From Phoronis australis (taxonomy: Eukaryota; Phoronida; Phoronidae): a DNA stretch of 44,820 bases. This document shows positions 35,101-44,820 of this stretch, piece after piece. The notes beneath the pieces were generated by a model, which was not told the origin of the DNA, did no database searches, and worked only from the letters and a program-made list of their open reading frames with translations. The translations under genes were made by a program, and so were the position numbers. The first letter of the stretch is position 1, and every line of letters begins with the position of its first letter. The DNA is taken from the NCBI GenBank assembly GCA_002633005.1, contig NMRA01000741.1, positions 126,001-170,820 of the forward strand, in the 5' to 3' direction.

Positions 35101-36163
35101 TTAACACAATCCACAACCCATTTTTCCAGACACACTACATGTTTGGCTTTCACACGTCGTAATTCTTTAGTTATGCCCACCAGGGCTGAGTTTCATAAAG
35201 CTTCAAAGTTATCCACTGGATAAGTTTGATTGTTGCATGACGTCAGGTGCATTGTTCAACTATAACAACGTGACATGTGATAGTGCGACGTCATTGTTGC
35301 TATACGGAGTATAACTTTGATGCAACTGGCCCCAGGTAACATGTCGCGTGTAAGTGCCATCACAGACGGAGAGCTGCGATCTCAGCTACCCCCTCAAGAG
35401 AACGATAGCTTCGCCGACAGCTAGCGTCAAGGGGTGCAGATATCAGAACTGGATGAGATAGCTGCTTGTTCATTCAACTGTTCTCGCCTTGACGTCAGTT
35501 CAGCCATTGTTCACTTGAACGAGACAGTTGAGGGCGCAACTCCTGCCTCCCGTTCAGTAACGTTAGGACCTCGCTAAAAAGCAAGACTTCACGAGATTAC
35601 ATGAGATATTGCCGTGTATTTCAAATGAGAACACGTGACTTTGACTAGATTTTAGCTAGGTCCTAGCGTAGGTCCTAGCATCTACTGAACGCACGCCAGG
35701 TCTGCGGTGACCCTAACACACGCTATGTGTCGACTTACATGATAGGCCTGAATGACTCATTTTTAACGAACGATTTACATTTTTTAGCAAACCCTATTAC
35801 TTTGGAACGCAAAATCTGCTCTGCTTGACTTCGAAAAAATTGTTCAAGAGAGAGTACTACCCGACACGATCCAAGTGGTCGGTATCTCATCGTCTCCTTT
35901 TGTATGGCGGCAAAGTTTACGAAGTTAACGGGAAGGGTATTGGCAAAGGTGTTAGTCAAAGTCAGAAGCATGGTTGCAGCCTAACGTGGGAGAGTCGTCC
36001 CGCAGGTTACAGCACCGTCTCGTCCACTTGTCTGGAAGGATGCGCAAGAAATTACAGGCAAACCTTCGGAAGTTACAGTCTGTTATGGAACAACTGTCAC
36101 GATTTTGCCAACCGTTTCTCGAAGATCCTCTACGATAACAAGTGCGCCGACTGGTGTCAGTGA
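32193..36163 (+). CDS. Secreted LRAT/NlpC-P60-like domain protein, three exons
   Basis: Exons: 32193-32207 (15 nt, MARYW, donor GTAAGT), 32693-32778 (after TTTCAG, donor GTAAGA), 35788-36163 (after TTTTTTAG, stop TGA). Phases 0 and 2 join exactly into 158 residues. Residues 1-25 are a signal peptide or anchor (MARYWGVAFLILISLLIVVN). The domain spans about residues 57-150: SVSHRLLLYGGKVYEVNGKG supplies a candidate catalytic His68, and FGSYSLLWNNCHDFANRF a candidate nucleophile Cys137. The order His-then-NC-x-DF is that of the permuted LRAT/PPPDE branch of papain-like NlpC-P60 enzymes, which act as acyltransferases, phospholipases or peptidases. Seven cysteines after the signal region suit a secreted, disulphide-bonded protein. 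The 3-kb second intron holds two small foldback elements. Domain assignment is by motif only; activity and substrate are unknown. Confidence 0.68.
33355..33504 (+). CDS. Possible small secreted peptide ORF inside an intron
   Basis: A 49-codon frame begins MKMFVFGVLCLCHGVLQNAK and continues PRLCLPDILCSQDELIGG to a TAA. It has a hydrophobic leader and four cysteines, but lies in intron 2 of the LRAT-like gene on the same strand, with no separate promoter or signal recognised. It may be chance, or an alternative exon. Low confidence. Confidence 0.15.
   Translation: MKMFVFGVLCLCHGVLQNAKPRLCLPDILCSQDELIGGLAALTEQREFI
34561..34710. repeat. Small foldback element
   Basis: ATAAAAGCAACGATGGGTTT, continuing AAACC, at 34561 is repeated inverted at 34686-34710 (complement ATAAAAACGATGGATTTAAA). 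The spacing is about 150 bp. It lies in intron 2 of the LRAT-like gene and has no ORF. Confidence 0.5.
35180..35335. mobile_element. Palindromic MITE of about 155 bp
   Basis: The left end CAGGGCTGAGTTTCATAAAG, then CTTCAAAGTTAT, and the right end in complement CTGGGGCCAGTTGCATCAAA, then GTTATAC, form imperfect inverted repeats of about 35 bp, with TGACGTC near the centre on both sides. It lies about 450 bases before the last exon of the LRAT-like gene. Confidence 0.6.
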
Positions 36164-36286
36164 TACAATCTCAACTGCGAATTTCCACTAATTTTGCGCT
36201 TGTCATTTTTTCACTCCCAACGCATTTCCCCGAAATATATGTATTTTTGGCTCACGTAATAATGTATTATCTTCTTATTCAATTAC

Positions 36287-36510
36287 AATGGGGAATCAAC
36301 AATTGGTCAGACTTCAAAACCATGCACTTGGCCGGATTTCAAAACCAGGTGGCTGGACTTCAAAACCGAATGGTCAGTGTTCTAACTTGGTGGTTGGACC
36401 TCAAAACGGGTTGGCCGGTTCCTCAAAACCAGATGGCCGCACCCAAGAAACTGGTTGGCCGTACCTACAATAGGTTAGCCGATGCTAAAACACGGTGGCC
36501 GAACAGACGC
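36287..36510 (+). repeat. Degenerate minisatellite, unit about 21 bp, copy 2
   Basis: The same lead-in (GGGGAATCAACAATTGGTC) and unit (ACTTCAAAACC-GGTTGGCCGG) as at 20334-20560 are repeated about ten times with substitutions. It begins 124 bases after the stop of the LRAT-like gene. If the AATAAA at 36673 is used, this array lies in that gene's 3' UTR. Confidence 0.75.
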
Positions 36511-36672
36511 CAACGACTATCGTATACTACTAGTCGGAGTGTGTTTACACGAACTAAGACGCGATTTTTGTAGTTTAATAGTCGTATACGATTTGTCGTC
36601 TTACTGAGGATGTCTATCCCTTACAACCACGACATCGTATACGATAATCGGACCACTGTTTACGTCGAAGTG

Positions 36673-36678
36673 AATAAA
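36673..36678 (+). terminator. Candidate polyadenylation signal of the LRAT-like gene
   Basis: AATAAA in GTGAATAAAATAGC lies about 510 bases beyond the stop codon and is the first such hexamer found there. Using it would place the minisatellite in the 3' UTR. Confidence 0.35.
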
Positions 36679-37665
36679 ATAGCACTATGCAGACAAGTGG
36701 CAATGCACGCGGAATTAAGTGTAGATACCTTCACCCGTGAAATGTTTCTTCTTGTTTTACGTTACCAATGATTATGATTCAGTACTGTGACAAAACTCTG
36801 GGACCTCCGTTATCACCAACTTACTTCAAATGTAGGCAGATCTCCAGAATTGTTGCTATTGTTGTTTCTGTTGTTGATTTATTCGGCGAAACGCATATAA
36901 AATCACAAACTAAACAATCGGACACGAGAGGAAACAGCAAGTATTTTAAACTTATTTTGAAAGTGTTTTTTGTTTTTAGCAAAACAACCTTCCACAACAT
37001 AAACACACGTATAACAGAGCTATCATACCTTTAATATCTTGAGTGTGTCACTGTTACAAATCCGAATGGGTAATGACACCAGGTGTCGAAAATTCCGGGA
37101 ACTTTAACATGTTACTCCTCTTGCAACATTATGAATCTGCTAACAGAAAAATCTACACAAATGATTTCTAGAAAATTGTGACAATATTTTTGAAAAAGAA
37201 TTGCCAAAATCTTCAGAATTATTTGCAAAATTTCAACGAATTCATTGCAGTTTTGAAGTGAAAATATTTTCCCCACTTTGGCATTCCAAGCCCTCAATCT
37301 TGTATTAGGAACATTAGCACGTACAAAATCTTACTTTTATTCTAGTATTAGGAGTGTTCCCTTTTCAAACCCACTCTATTAACCATTTGTAACAGAGTGA
37401 ATCTCCAGTGAACACCAGAGACGTGTATTTCACCGCAACGCATGCACTGTACAGTTCAGTTGCATCTGACATACGCTGAATTCCATAAGATAGGGAAGAA
37501 AAACACACTTTTCTCTAAAGCCTGAAGCTAGCGCTCATGCAGTCTCGCCCACATGCCCCACATATCAAAAGCAAAACAGCATCCTAGACGCAACAAAGGC
37601 AGACATAACAATAAATGACCAATAGCTACTAAGGAAGTGTAACAATCAACAAACTACAGTTACTA
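36679..37665. other. No supported feature
   Basis: This is AT-rich sequence with short frames only (for example 36768-37034) and no recognisable domain, splice chain or repeat structure. Confidence 0.5.
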
Positions 37666-38082
37666 ACGTCCTGTCACACATTAAAGACCTTTCCTTCATT
37701 AAAGTCAATACAAACCCTCTTTGATTTAAACCACTTCTAGGTCGCGGGACACAGTTACAGTCTTTTCACCCTATGACCATGTCAATTTCATTTCTCTTGT
37801 ATGGATGGATATACATTCAAGCATTTAATATTCGAAAAATCACCAAATTTTAAATTGTGTAAAAAGCCAATTTCTATGCTCTCTAATATCACGTTATTTA
37901 CCAAGAGGTGGCGCGGTGTGCTGCCCCTTTAGGCAATCACTAACACAGAAATTGAGAAGGTTCACAAGCTCATATTCTTTAAACATACCAAATGATGAAA
38001 AAATAAAACTTATTGTGGAGAAATTGCCAGCTTCCCAGTTGTGTTGATATTCATCAATGGTTGTCACTAATATGACTTGATG

Positions 38083-38713
38083 ATACATACATACATGCAT
38101 ACATACATACATGCATACACACATACATACATACATACATACATACGTACATACATGCATGCATGCATACATACATGCATGCAAACATACATACATGCAT
38201 ACATGTATGCATACATACATACATGCATACATACATGCATACGTACATACACGCATGTATGCATACATACATACATGTATGTATGTATACATACATACAT
38301 GCATGCATACATACACATATACATACATGCATGCATGCCGACATACATACATCCATCCATGCATACATACATACATGGATACATACGTACATGCATACAT
38401 ACATACATACATGCAAAAATACATACATACATGTGTGCATACATACACATACATACATGCATGCATACATGTGTGCATACATACACACATACATACATAC
38501 ATTCATGCATACATGCATACATGCATACATGCATACATACATACATGCAAAAATACATACATACATACATGTGTGCATACATACACACATACATGCATGC
38601 ATGCAAGCATACATACATGCATACGTACATATACACATACATACATACATACATGCATACATGCATACATACATGCATGCATACATACATACATACATAC
38701 ATACATACATACA
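38083..38713. repeat. (CATA)n/(CATG)n tetranucleotide microsatellite, copy 1
   Basis: About 630 bases are almost wholly CATA with interspersed CATG, CACA, CAAAAATA and CGTA variants. The long frames of Met/Tyr/Val/Cys or His/Thr/Tyr/Ile repeats on both strands are a by-product of the 4-bp period read in triplets, not proteins. Confidence 0.97.
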
Positions 38714-39091
38714 CGTTTAATTGGTGTCAAAACAACGTCTGAAATTTTTCATTTTCTGAATACACGCCCTGGGACTTATCTACAGAAAATCCCGGTATGG
38801 AACGCGAGCTTAAACAAACACTCGGTCGAGTGTACGACGAGTCAATGACACTGCGGCCAGGACCCAAAACGACCTTAAAAGTTACTGTAATCCACCTAAT
38901 AAACTCCTTATTTTCTACGGTCGTTGTCGGTTAGTCCAAAAAATAGCGTAACTGGTTCTGGTCTGCTCTCGACTCATTTTGAAACTTGCACCTCAAACTT
39001 AATATCACGTGACGCAGGAAAAAAAGGATCCCGTCCCATTTCAGGTGGCATCGGGTGCCGCTGGGAAAAAAGGTGTTTGGACCAATTTCAG

Positions 39092-39302
39092 TCGGGTAAC
39101 TTTCCTTTTGAAAACACGAACAACTAAAAGATATCATATCAATTTTCCGAACAATGTACACAGACAAGAATCAACAAAAAGCGATTTCATCTCACTATTG
39201 GCTCAACTAGCATATTACAGAGATGTTCAGGACGTTCGCGATAGCCGATTTATTTTTTGTGATGGCTATAGAAGATTAAGTATGGCCTATTTGAAGCGAT
39301 GA
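39092..39302 (+). CDS. Candidate terminal exon, unrecognised
   Basis: After ACCAATTTCAG a frame reads about 70 residues, with HINFPNNVHRQES and DFISLLAQLAYYRDVQDVRD, ending YLKR and TGA. The frame is open in the second haplotype copy (40829-41036) although sequence just upstream differs by one base in length. Differences between copies are mostly amino-acid changing (Lys-Ser to Ile-Gly, Ala to Val, Cys to Gly, Arg to Lys), which argues against strong constraint. No family is recognised and no upstream exon found. Confidence 0.2.
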
Positions 39303-39805
39303 ACAAATGAGATAATTTTGTATTCAATGTCTCTGAAATTATATTGGGAAACCAATCGCTGTGATGATTTTATTAGTCAAAAGCATTCNACGTCCTGTCA
39401 CACATTAAAGACCTTTCCTTCATTAAAGTCAATACAAACCCTCTTTGATTTAAACCACTTCTAGGCCGCGGGACACAGTTACAGTCTTTTCACCCTATGA
39501 CCATGTCAATTTCATTTCTCTTGTATGGATGGATATACATTCAAGCATTTAATATTCAAAAAGTCACCAAATTTTAAATTGTGTAAAAAGCCAATTTCTA
39601 TGCTCTCTAATATCACGTTATTTACCAAGAGGTGGCGCGGTGTGCTGCCCCTTTAGGCAATCACAAACACAGAAATTGAGAAGGTTCACAAGCACATATT
39701 CATTAAACATACCAAATGATGAAAAAATTAAACTTATTGTGGAGAAATTGCCAGCTTCCCAGTTGTGTTGATATTCATCAATGGTTGTCACTAATATGAC
39801 TTGAT

Positions 39806-40451
39806 GATACATACATACATGCATACATACATACATGCATACACACATACATACATACATACATACATACGTACATGCATGCATGCATGCATACATACAT
39901 GCATGCAAACATACATACATGCATACATGTATGCATACATACATACATGCATACATACATGAATACGTACATACACGCATGTATGCATACATACATACAT
40001 GTATGTATACATACATACATGCATGCATACATACATACATACATGCATGTGTGCATACATACACATATACATACATGCATGCATGCCGACATACATACAT
40101 CCATCCATGCATACATACATACATGGATACATACGTACATGCATACATACATACATACATGCAAAAATACATACATACATGCATGCATACATGTGTGCAT
40201 ACATACACACATACATACATACATACATGCATACATACATACATGCATACATACATACATACATACATACATACATACATGCAAAAATACATACATACAT
40301 GTGTGCATACATACACACATACATGCATGCATGCAAGCATACATACATGCATACGTACATATACACATACATACATACATACATGCATACATGCATACAT
40401 ACATGCATGCATACATACATACATACATACATGCATGCCTACATACATACA
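39806..40451. repeat. (CATA)n/(CATG)n tetranucleotide microsatellite, copy 2
   Basis: This is the second haplotype copy of the array at 38083-38713. It has the same order of variant landmarks (CGTACATACACGCATG, CCATCCATGCATAC, CATGCAAAAATAC twice) but different numbers of units between them, as expected from slippage between alleles. Confidence 0.95.
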
Positions 40452-41262
40452 CGTTTAATTGGTGTCAAAACAACGTCTGAAATTTTTCATTTTCTGAATA
40501 CACGCCCTGGGGCTTATCTACAGAAAATCCCGGTATGGAACGCGAGCTTAAACAAACACTCGGTTGAGTGTACGACGAGTCAATGACACTGCGGCCAGGA
40601 CCCAAAACGACCTTAAAAGGTACTGTAATCCACCTAATAAATTCCTTATTTTCTACGGTCATTGTCGGTTAGTCCAAAAAATAGCAACTGGTTCTGGTCT
40701 GCTCTCGACTCATTTTGAAACTTGCACCCCAAACCTAATATCACGTGACGCAGGAAAAAAGGATCCCGTCCCATTTCAGGTGGCATCGGGTGCCGCTGGA
40801 AAAAAGGTGTCTGGACCAATTTCAGTCGGGTAACTTTCCTTTTGAAAACACGAACAACTAAAAGATATCACATCAATTTTCCGAACAATGTACACAGACA
40901 AGAATCAACAATTGGCGATTTCATCTCACTATTGGCTCAACTAGTATATTACAGAGATGTTCAGGACGTTCGTGATAGCCGATTTATTTTTGGTGATGGC
41001 TATAAAAGATTAAGTATGGCCTATTTGAAGCGATGAACAAATGAGATAATTTTGTATTAAATGTCTCTGAAATTATATTGGGAAACCAATCGCTGTGATG
41101 ATTTTATTAGTCAAAAGCATTAAAGATCAAGTGAATTTCTGGCATTCGGGTTCACAGAACCAGGGAACACGGTGAGGTAATTTTTATTGTCTAGGCGTTA
41201 AATACATGAAACACGGTAAGTGTTAGTGGGCATGCCTTGGTGAATTGATTCTATTTCTTAAA

Positions 41263-41401
41263 ATGTCTGAACGTATTCAAGTATGCGGCCAAGAATTGGT
41301 GTTTGCCAACAAAGGTGTGATCCAAGACGCATTAAGGAAAAGTGAGAACGATGTTAATTTAGTTATAGAGGACATCGAGTGTGCTGAATTCCTTCAAAAA
41401 G
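41263..41401 (+). CDS. Candidate first coding exon, unrecognised
   Basis: An ATG with A at -3 opens MSERIQVCGQELVFANKGVI, continuing QDALRKSENDVNLVIEDIEC, up to AAAAAG followed by GTTGGT, a fair donor. The peptide is charged and protein-like up to that point. Beyond it the open frame runs into a foldback repeat, so the coding part would end here. I do not recognise the family and cannot find the next exon in the window. Confidence 0.25.
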
Positions 41402-41460
41402 GTTGGTTATTGCTTGTAATCAGTAAACATTTTAGAATCCCGCCCCGCTCGTCCTTTTTG

Positions 41461-41660
41461 CGTATACACCTTATTCACGAAGCCGTCAGTTTAAATGTGA
41501 GCCTCTTTTTAGGTATTAAAAGCAAGCATTCTGCGCTTAATAACAGCACAAAGCGTGAATTTCTCGTGTGCCTCGTTATATTTATGCCTCAAATACATTG
41601 TTTTAAAGCCTAAAAAGAGGCTAACATCTTAAATGGCGACTGCGTGAATAAGGTGTATAC
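41461..41660. mobile_element. Foldback MITE of about 200 bp
   Basis: CGTATACACCTTATTCACGA ... GAGCCTCTTTTTAG at 41461-41512 is repeated inverted at 41610-41660 (CTAAAAAGAGGCT ... GAATAAGGTGTATAC), giving arms of about 52 bp around a 97-bp centre. There is no coding content. Confidence 0.75.
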
Positions 41661-42167
41661 AAATTTTCATTGGTGCATTATGAGTGCCACCTGACGTATT
41701 AAATTTTTAAAAGTCGGCAATCACGCCTCATTTTTGTCTCCAACTAGAATGTAATGCCCATTGTGCTAAGTTCTAATAGAGCGACAATTCAGACCAATAG
41801 TCTTTTACTATGAAACGACACAGGACTCTACAAACGAGTACCTTTCTGCACGTTGAAATATGCTTCTTCATCGAGTAGTATTACTCATTCAACGCGCTAC
41901 CTTTGGCGCTTCATAGTTTACAGACTTGTTACCTGTCTAGTGCAGGCATAGACTTTACCACTCTCTGAACTGGAGCAGTGAAGCTTGCTCAGGTGTAGGC
42001 CCTACGTGTAATGACAATGGTCAACAGATATACCTTTTGATTGATAAAATATAGCATACGAAATAATATGTATGAAAACAGATTCTCGAGTCATGACATG
42101 TGTACATATATACAAGGTGCACAGGAGTGGTATCCATGTCTCAGAAAACAAGGACGACAAAGAGAAG

Positions 42168-42211
42168 TAACAACAACAACAACAACAACAGCAACAACAA
42201 CAACAACAACA
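42168..42211 (+). repeat. (CAA)n microsatellite
   Basis: About 14 CAA units with one CAG interruption. The corresponding place in the second haplotype copy (42934-42956) holds only about seven before the N, marking where the assembler broke. Confidence 0.9.
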
Positions 42212-43674
42212 AAATTACTCGTCTAAAACTGACACAAAATCTCCCACATTGCAATTGGAATATTTTGTATGTGCTTAGATTTATTTTGCGATGTGTAATA
42301 ACAGAATTTTGTAAGTAACCAAATTGTGAAATATCACCTTTAGCTTTTATTTAAATAAAAAAAATCTGATTAAGAAAATTTTATATTGTATCCTAGTATT
42401 TCATAGTCAGGAAAAACAAAGGTAATTTAGTTGGTACAGAGCTATTCTCAGTAAAAACATGGTGTTTAACCAGTATGATAATCTGATCCTAAATGGTTTT
42501 ACAACACTGCAATCTCAAAGAAGATTAACATGTCAGAAAGTACAAAGACTTCAGCCAACAACGCCATTTTTTCAAAAACAAATTGGTTGGAACAAGTTTG
42601 TGAATCAGTTTAAATTGAAAGCATTTCAGTTGAATGTCTACAAAATATTTAATGGAATTGCTATCTTTTTTACACTCCATGTGTAAGGAAACGGTGACCT
42701 GTGAATAACAGGTTGGATATAAATACGCTGCCAAAATTGAAATTATCTCCCCCCATTTCTTGTCTTACATATGCAATTTATAGGTCAACTGACCAAAAAA
42801 GTTGTGACCCTTGTCTTACAAGAAAACATGGCTGTCAACCGACTATTCTAACGTTAGGCCAAGTAAATTACACTGGCAATAGGGTTGAACTTAATTTAAT
42901 TGCAAGCAAACATCAGCGCGAGCTCAAGTGCANACAACAACAACAACAACAACAAAATTACTCGTCTAAAACTGACACAAAATCTCCCACATTGCAATTG
43001 GAATATTTTGTATGTGCTTACATTTATTTTGCGATGTGTAATAACAGAATTTTGTAAGTAACCAAATTGTGAAATATCACCTTTAGCTTTTATTTAAATA
43101 AAAAAATCTGATTAAGAAAATTTTATATTGTATCCTAGTATTTCATAGTCAGGAAAAACAAAGGTAATTTAGTTGGTACAGAGCTATTCTCAGTAAAAAC
43201 ATGGTGCTTAACCAATATGATAATCTGATTCTAAATGGTTTTACAACACTGCAATATCAAAGAAGATTAACATGTCAGAAAGTACAAAGACTACAGCCAA
43301 CAACGCCATTTTTTCAAAAACAAATTGGTTGGAACAAGTTTGTGAATCAGTTTAAATTGAAACCATTTCAGTTGAATGTCTACAAAATATTTAATGGAAT
43401 TGCTATCTTTTTTACACTCCATGTGTAAGGAAACGGTGACCTGTGAATAACAGATTGGATATAAATACGCTGCCAAAATTGAAATTATCTCCTCCCATTT
43501 CTTGTCTTACATATGCAATTTATAGGTCACCTGACCAAAAAAGTTGTGACCCTTGTCTTACAAGAAAACATGGCTGTCAACCGACTATTCTAACGTGAGG
43601 CCAAGTAAATTACACTGGCAATAGGGTTGAACTTAATTTAATTGCAAGCAAACATCAGCGCGAGCTCAAGTGCA
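42172..43674. repeat. Direct duplication of about 750 bp joined by one N (probable haplotype artefact)
   Basis: 42172-42932 and 42934-43674 share the same order and near-identical sequence on either side of the N at 42933, both starting in CAA repeats and ending GAGCTCAAGTGCA. A 75-codon frame (42459-42686 and 43201-43428) is open in both; a longer frame at 42701-43057 gains a stop in the second copy (ACGTTAGG to ACGTGAGG). I assign no gene here. Confidence 0.85.
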
Positions 43675-43939
43675 GACCAGTCGGTATAAAGTAAATAATA
43701 AAATCAAGGCCACCGATAAGGAGCCTTCCTAAGAAGGTCAACAGGGAGATAAAAATGGTATAGGGCCTAGGGGTCAGACGATTTCACACTTTGCCCCAAC
43801 TCCGGTCGCAGATGCTTTCACCAAAAGCTGCCCTCGTCGTCATCGCAACTGACGCTGCATATTGTCTGCAGCATAGACATTTCATAGAATAAGATGTCTA
43901 AGGTCTGGAGCCAGTTGGTTGCCTCCGATTCAACTGAAA

Positions 43940-44100
43940 TAGTTCCTAAACTAGACCTTTTGCGAGTTTATAACAATAACGCGAGATTATGTGAGACTTA
44001 ACTGTGACGTCACGGGAAGTGGGGCAAANTGGCGGGTTTTGCCCCCTTTCTTGTGACGTCACAGTGACTAACGAGAAACTCGCAAGTGAGTTAAGCCAGC
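43940..44100. repeat. Inverted repeat centred on an N
   Basis: ACTGTGACGTCAC-GGAAGTGGGGCAAA on the left and TTTTGCCCCCTTTCTTGTGA (continuing CGTCACAGT) on the right are inverse copies around the N at 44029. GCGAGTTT and AAACTCGC lie further out. This looks like a palindromic MITE whose hairpin tip was not resolved in sequencing. Confidence 0.6.
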
Positions 44101-44820
44101 CGATTAACTGAATTCGCTACCAGACGCAAAGAACTGACACCTCGAATTCGAGCTCTTTGTTTCAGGTACAAAACCTACTTCAACTGTGAGTCATTGTAAT
44201 ATACGCCACGTAATGTACGAAGTGTTGGCGTCGTTTCTTTATCAAAACACACCCTTGATTATGTATAATAGTCTAGACACGTCCAGAAAAGAGCCCTAAG
44301 GCTCTAGAAGCATTTTTAGTGAAAGCTGGAAACAAGACTTTTTACCACCATCAAGGTAAGGCGATTTCACCTAGCCCTGTTCCCAAGCCTAATTTTGTGT
44401 TTTTGACCATCTAATTAGCATAAACAAAAATGCGGCCAAATTGTCAATTTCAGATGCATCCTTACAGTAGAAATCACAATATACCATTTAAAATGGTGAA
44501 ATGTCTCACTTGTATACTTTTTATAAATACTTCTTGAGAAATACATCACATATGAAAATTAAAAAATTGCAACCCCAAAAATTAATTATGCAAATTAGGT
44601 GCCGCCATTACCATACAATGCAATTTTCATCGTAACTTTGTGCTCCGGCAGGGTAATTTGAAAAATGAGGTATTTGCACCTATGTTTTCATGGTCAACAA
44701 ACCTGCTAAAGATACTTTTGAAGCAATTTATTTCATATTTATTTGGTTATAACGTATAACTACAGAATGTGGAAAATATATACGTTAATCTACAATGCTC
44801 GTTTAGCAAGGTCTCACTAT
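44101..44820. other. No supported feature
   Basis: AT-rich sequence continues to the window end, with no open frame of useful length, splice chain or clear repeat structure seen. Confidence 0.45.

Larger units (their letters stand above)
37666..41121. repeat. Direct duplication of about 1.73 kb joined by one N (probable haplotype artefact)
   Basis: 37666-39388 and 39390-41121 are co-linear and nearly identical, with small indels concentrated in the microsatellite. The N at 39389 is exactly the joint. Each copy contains one (CATA/CATG)n array and one candidate exon. The second copy is more likely the other allele than a true tandem repeat. Confidence 0.88.

Noticed and set aside
38083-38713. 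CRISPR-like or direct repeat array
   Set aside because: There are no unique spacers; this is a simple tetranucleotide microsatellite in an animal genome.
37894-40480. Long reading frames of Met-Tyr-Val-Cys and His-Thr-Tyr-Ile repeats on both strands (up to 276 codons)
   Set aside because: They are produced by the CATA/CATG microsatellite read in all frames. A 4-bp unit without stop codons keeps every frame open.
42459-43428. 75-codon frame present in both halves of the 42-43.7 kb duplication
   Set aside because: Two alleles keeping a short AT-rich frame is weak evidence. There is no domain, and the neighbouring longer frame gains a stop in one copy.

Overview
The window reads as animal nuclear DNA. 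It is AT-leaning, genes are split by many GT-AG introns of roughly 0.3 to 3 kb, and there are AATAAA-type signals and dense small DNA transposons but no bacterial operon structure. Several near-identical direct duplications meet exactly at single-N or N-run gaps, which suggests a highly heterozygous marine invertebrate with uncollapsed haplotypes. An amphioxus-like or other invertebrate deuterostome or lophotrochozoan is my guess; the species cannot be fixed from this sequence.

Three protein-coding genes can be modelled, all on the + strand. (1) Positions 546-9738 hold the last 13 exons (501 residues) of an SCLT1 orthologue, a coiled-coil centriolar distal-appendage protein. All exon phases agree, and one intron needs a GC donor. 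(2) Positions 15014-19897 hold a five-exon gene for a 205-residue protein with two tandem DUF1330-like ferredoxin-fold (dimeric alpha/beta barrel) domains. (3) Positions 32193-36163 hold a three-exon gene for a 158-residue secreted protein with an LRAT/NlpC-P60-like domain (candidate His68 and Cys137). Weak candidate exons lie at 39092-39302 and 41263-41401. Nothing links the three genes in one pathway.

The DNA between and inside the genes is mostly repeats. Positions 9739-15013 are intergenic with nothing recognisable. Positions 20.3-32.1 kb are a repeat-rich block. It contains a 21-bp degenerate minisatellite, two tandem copies of an element beginning CAGGCCCGTAGCC with a palindromic MITE inside one of them, four copies of a TTAA-inserting Kolobok/T2-like element that carries unrecognised ORFs, and nested foldback repeats. 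Positions 36.3-44.8 kb hold a second copy of the same minisatellite, a 0.6-kb (CATA/CATG)n microsatellite present twice through a haplotype duplication, a foldback MITE, a (CAA)n-bearing duplicated segment and a hairpin at an assembly gap.

The most notable observations are: the TTAA element family with a filled and an empty site side by side; the unknown proteins inside it; one minisatellite family lying just 3' of two unrelated genes; the secreted LRAT-like gene with a 15-nt first coding exon; and evidence that five joins in this assembly are false tandem duplications.
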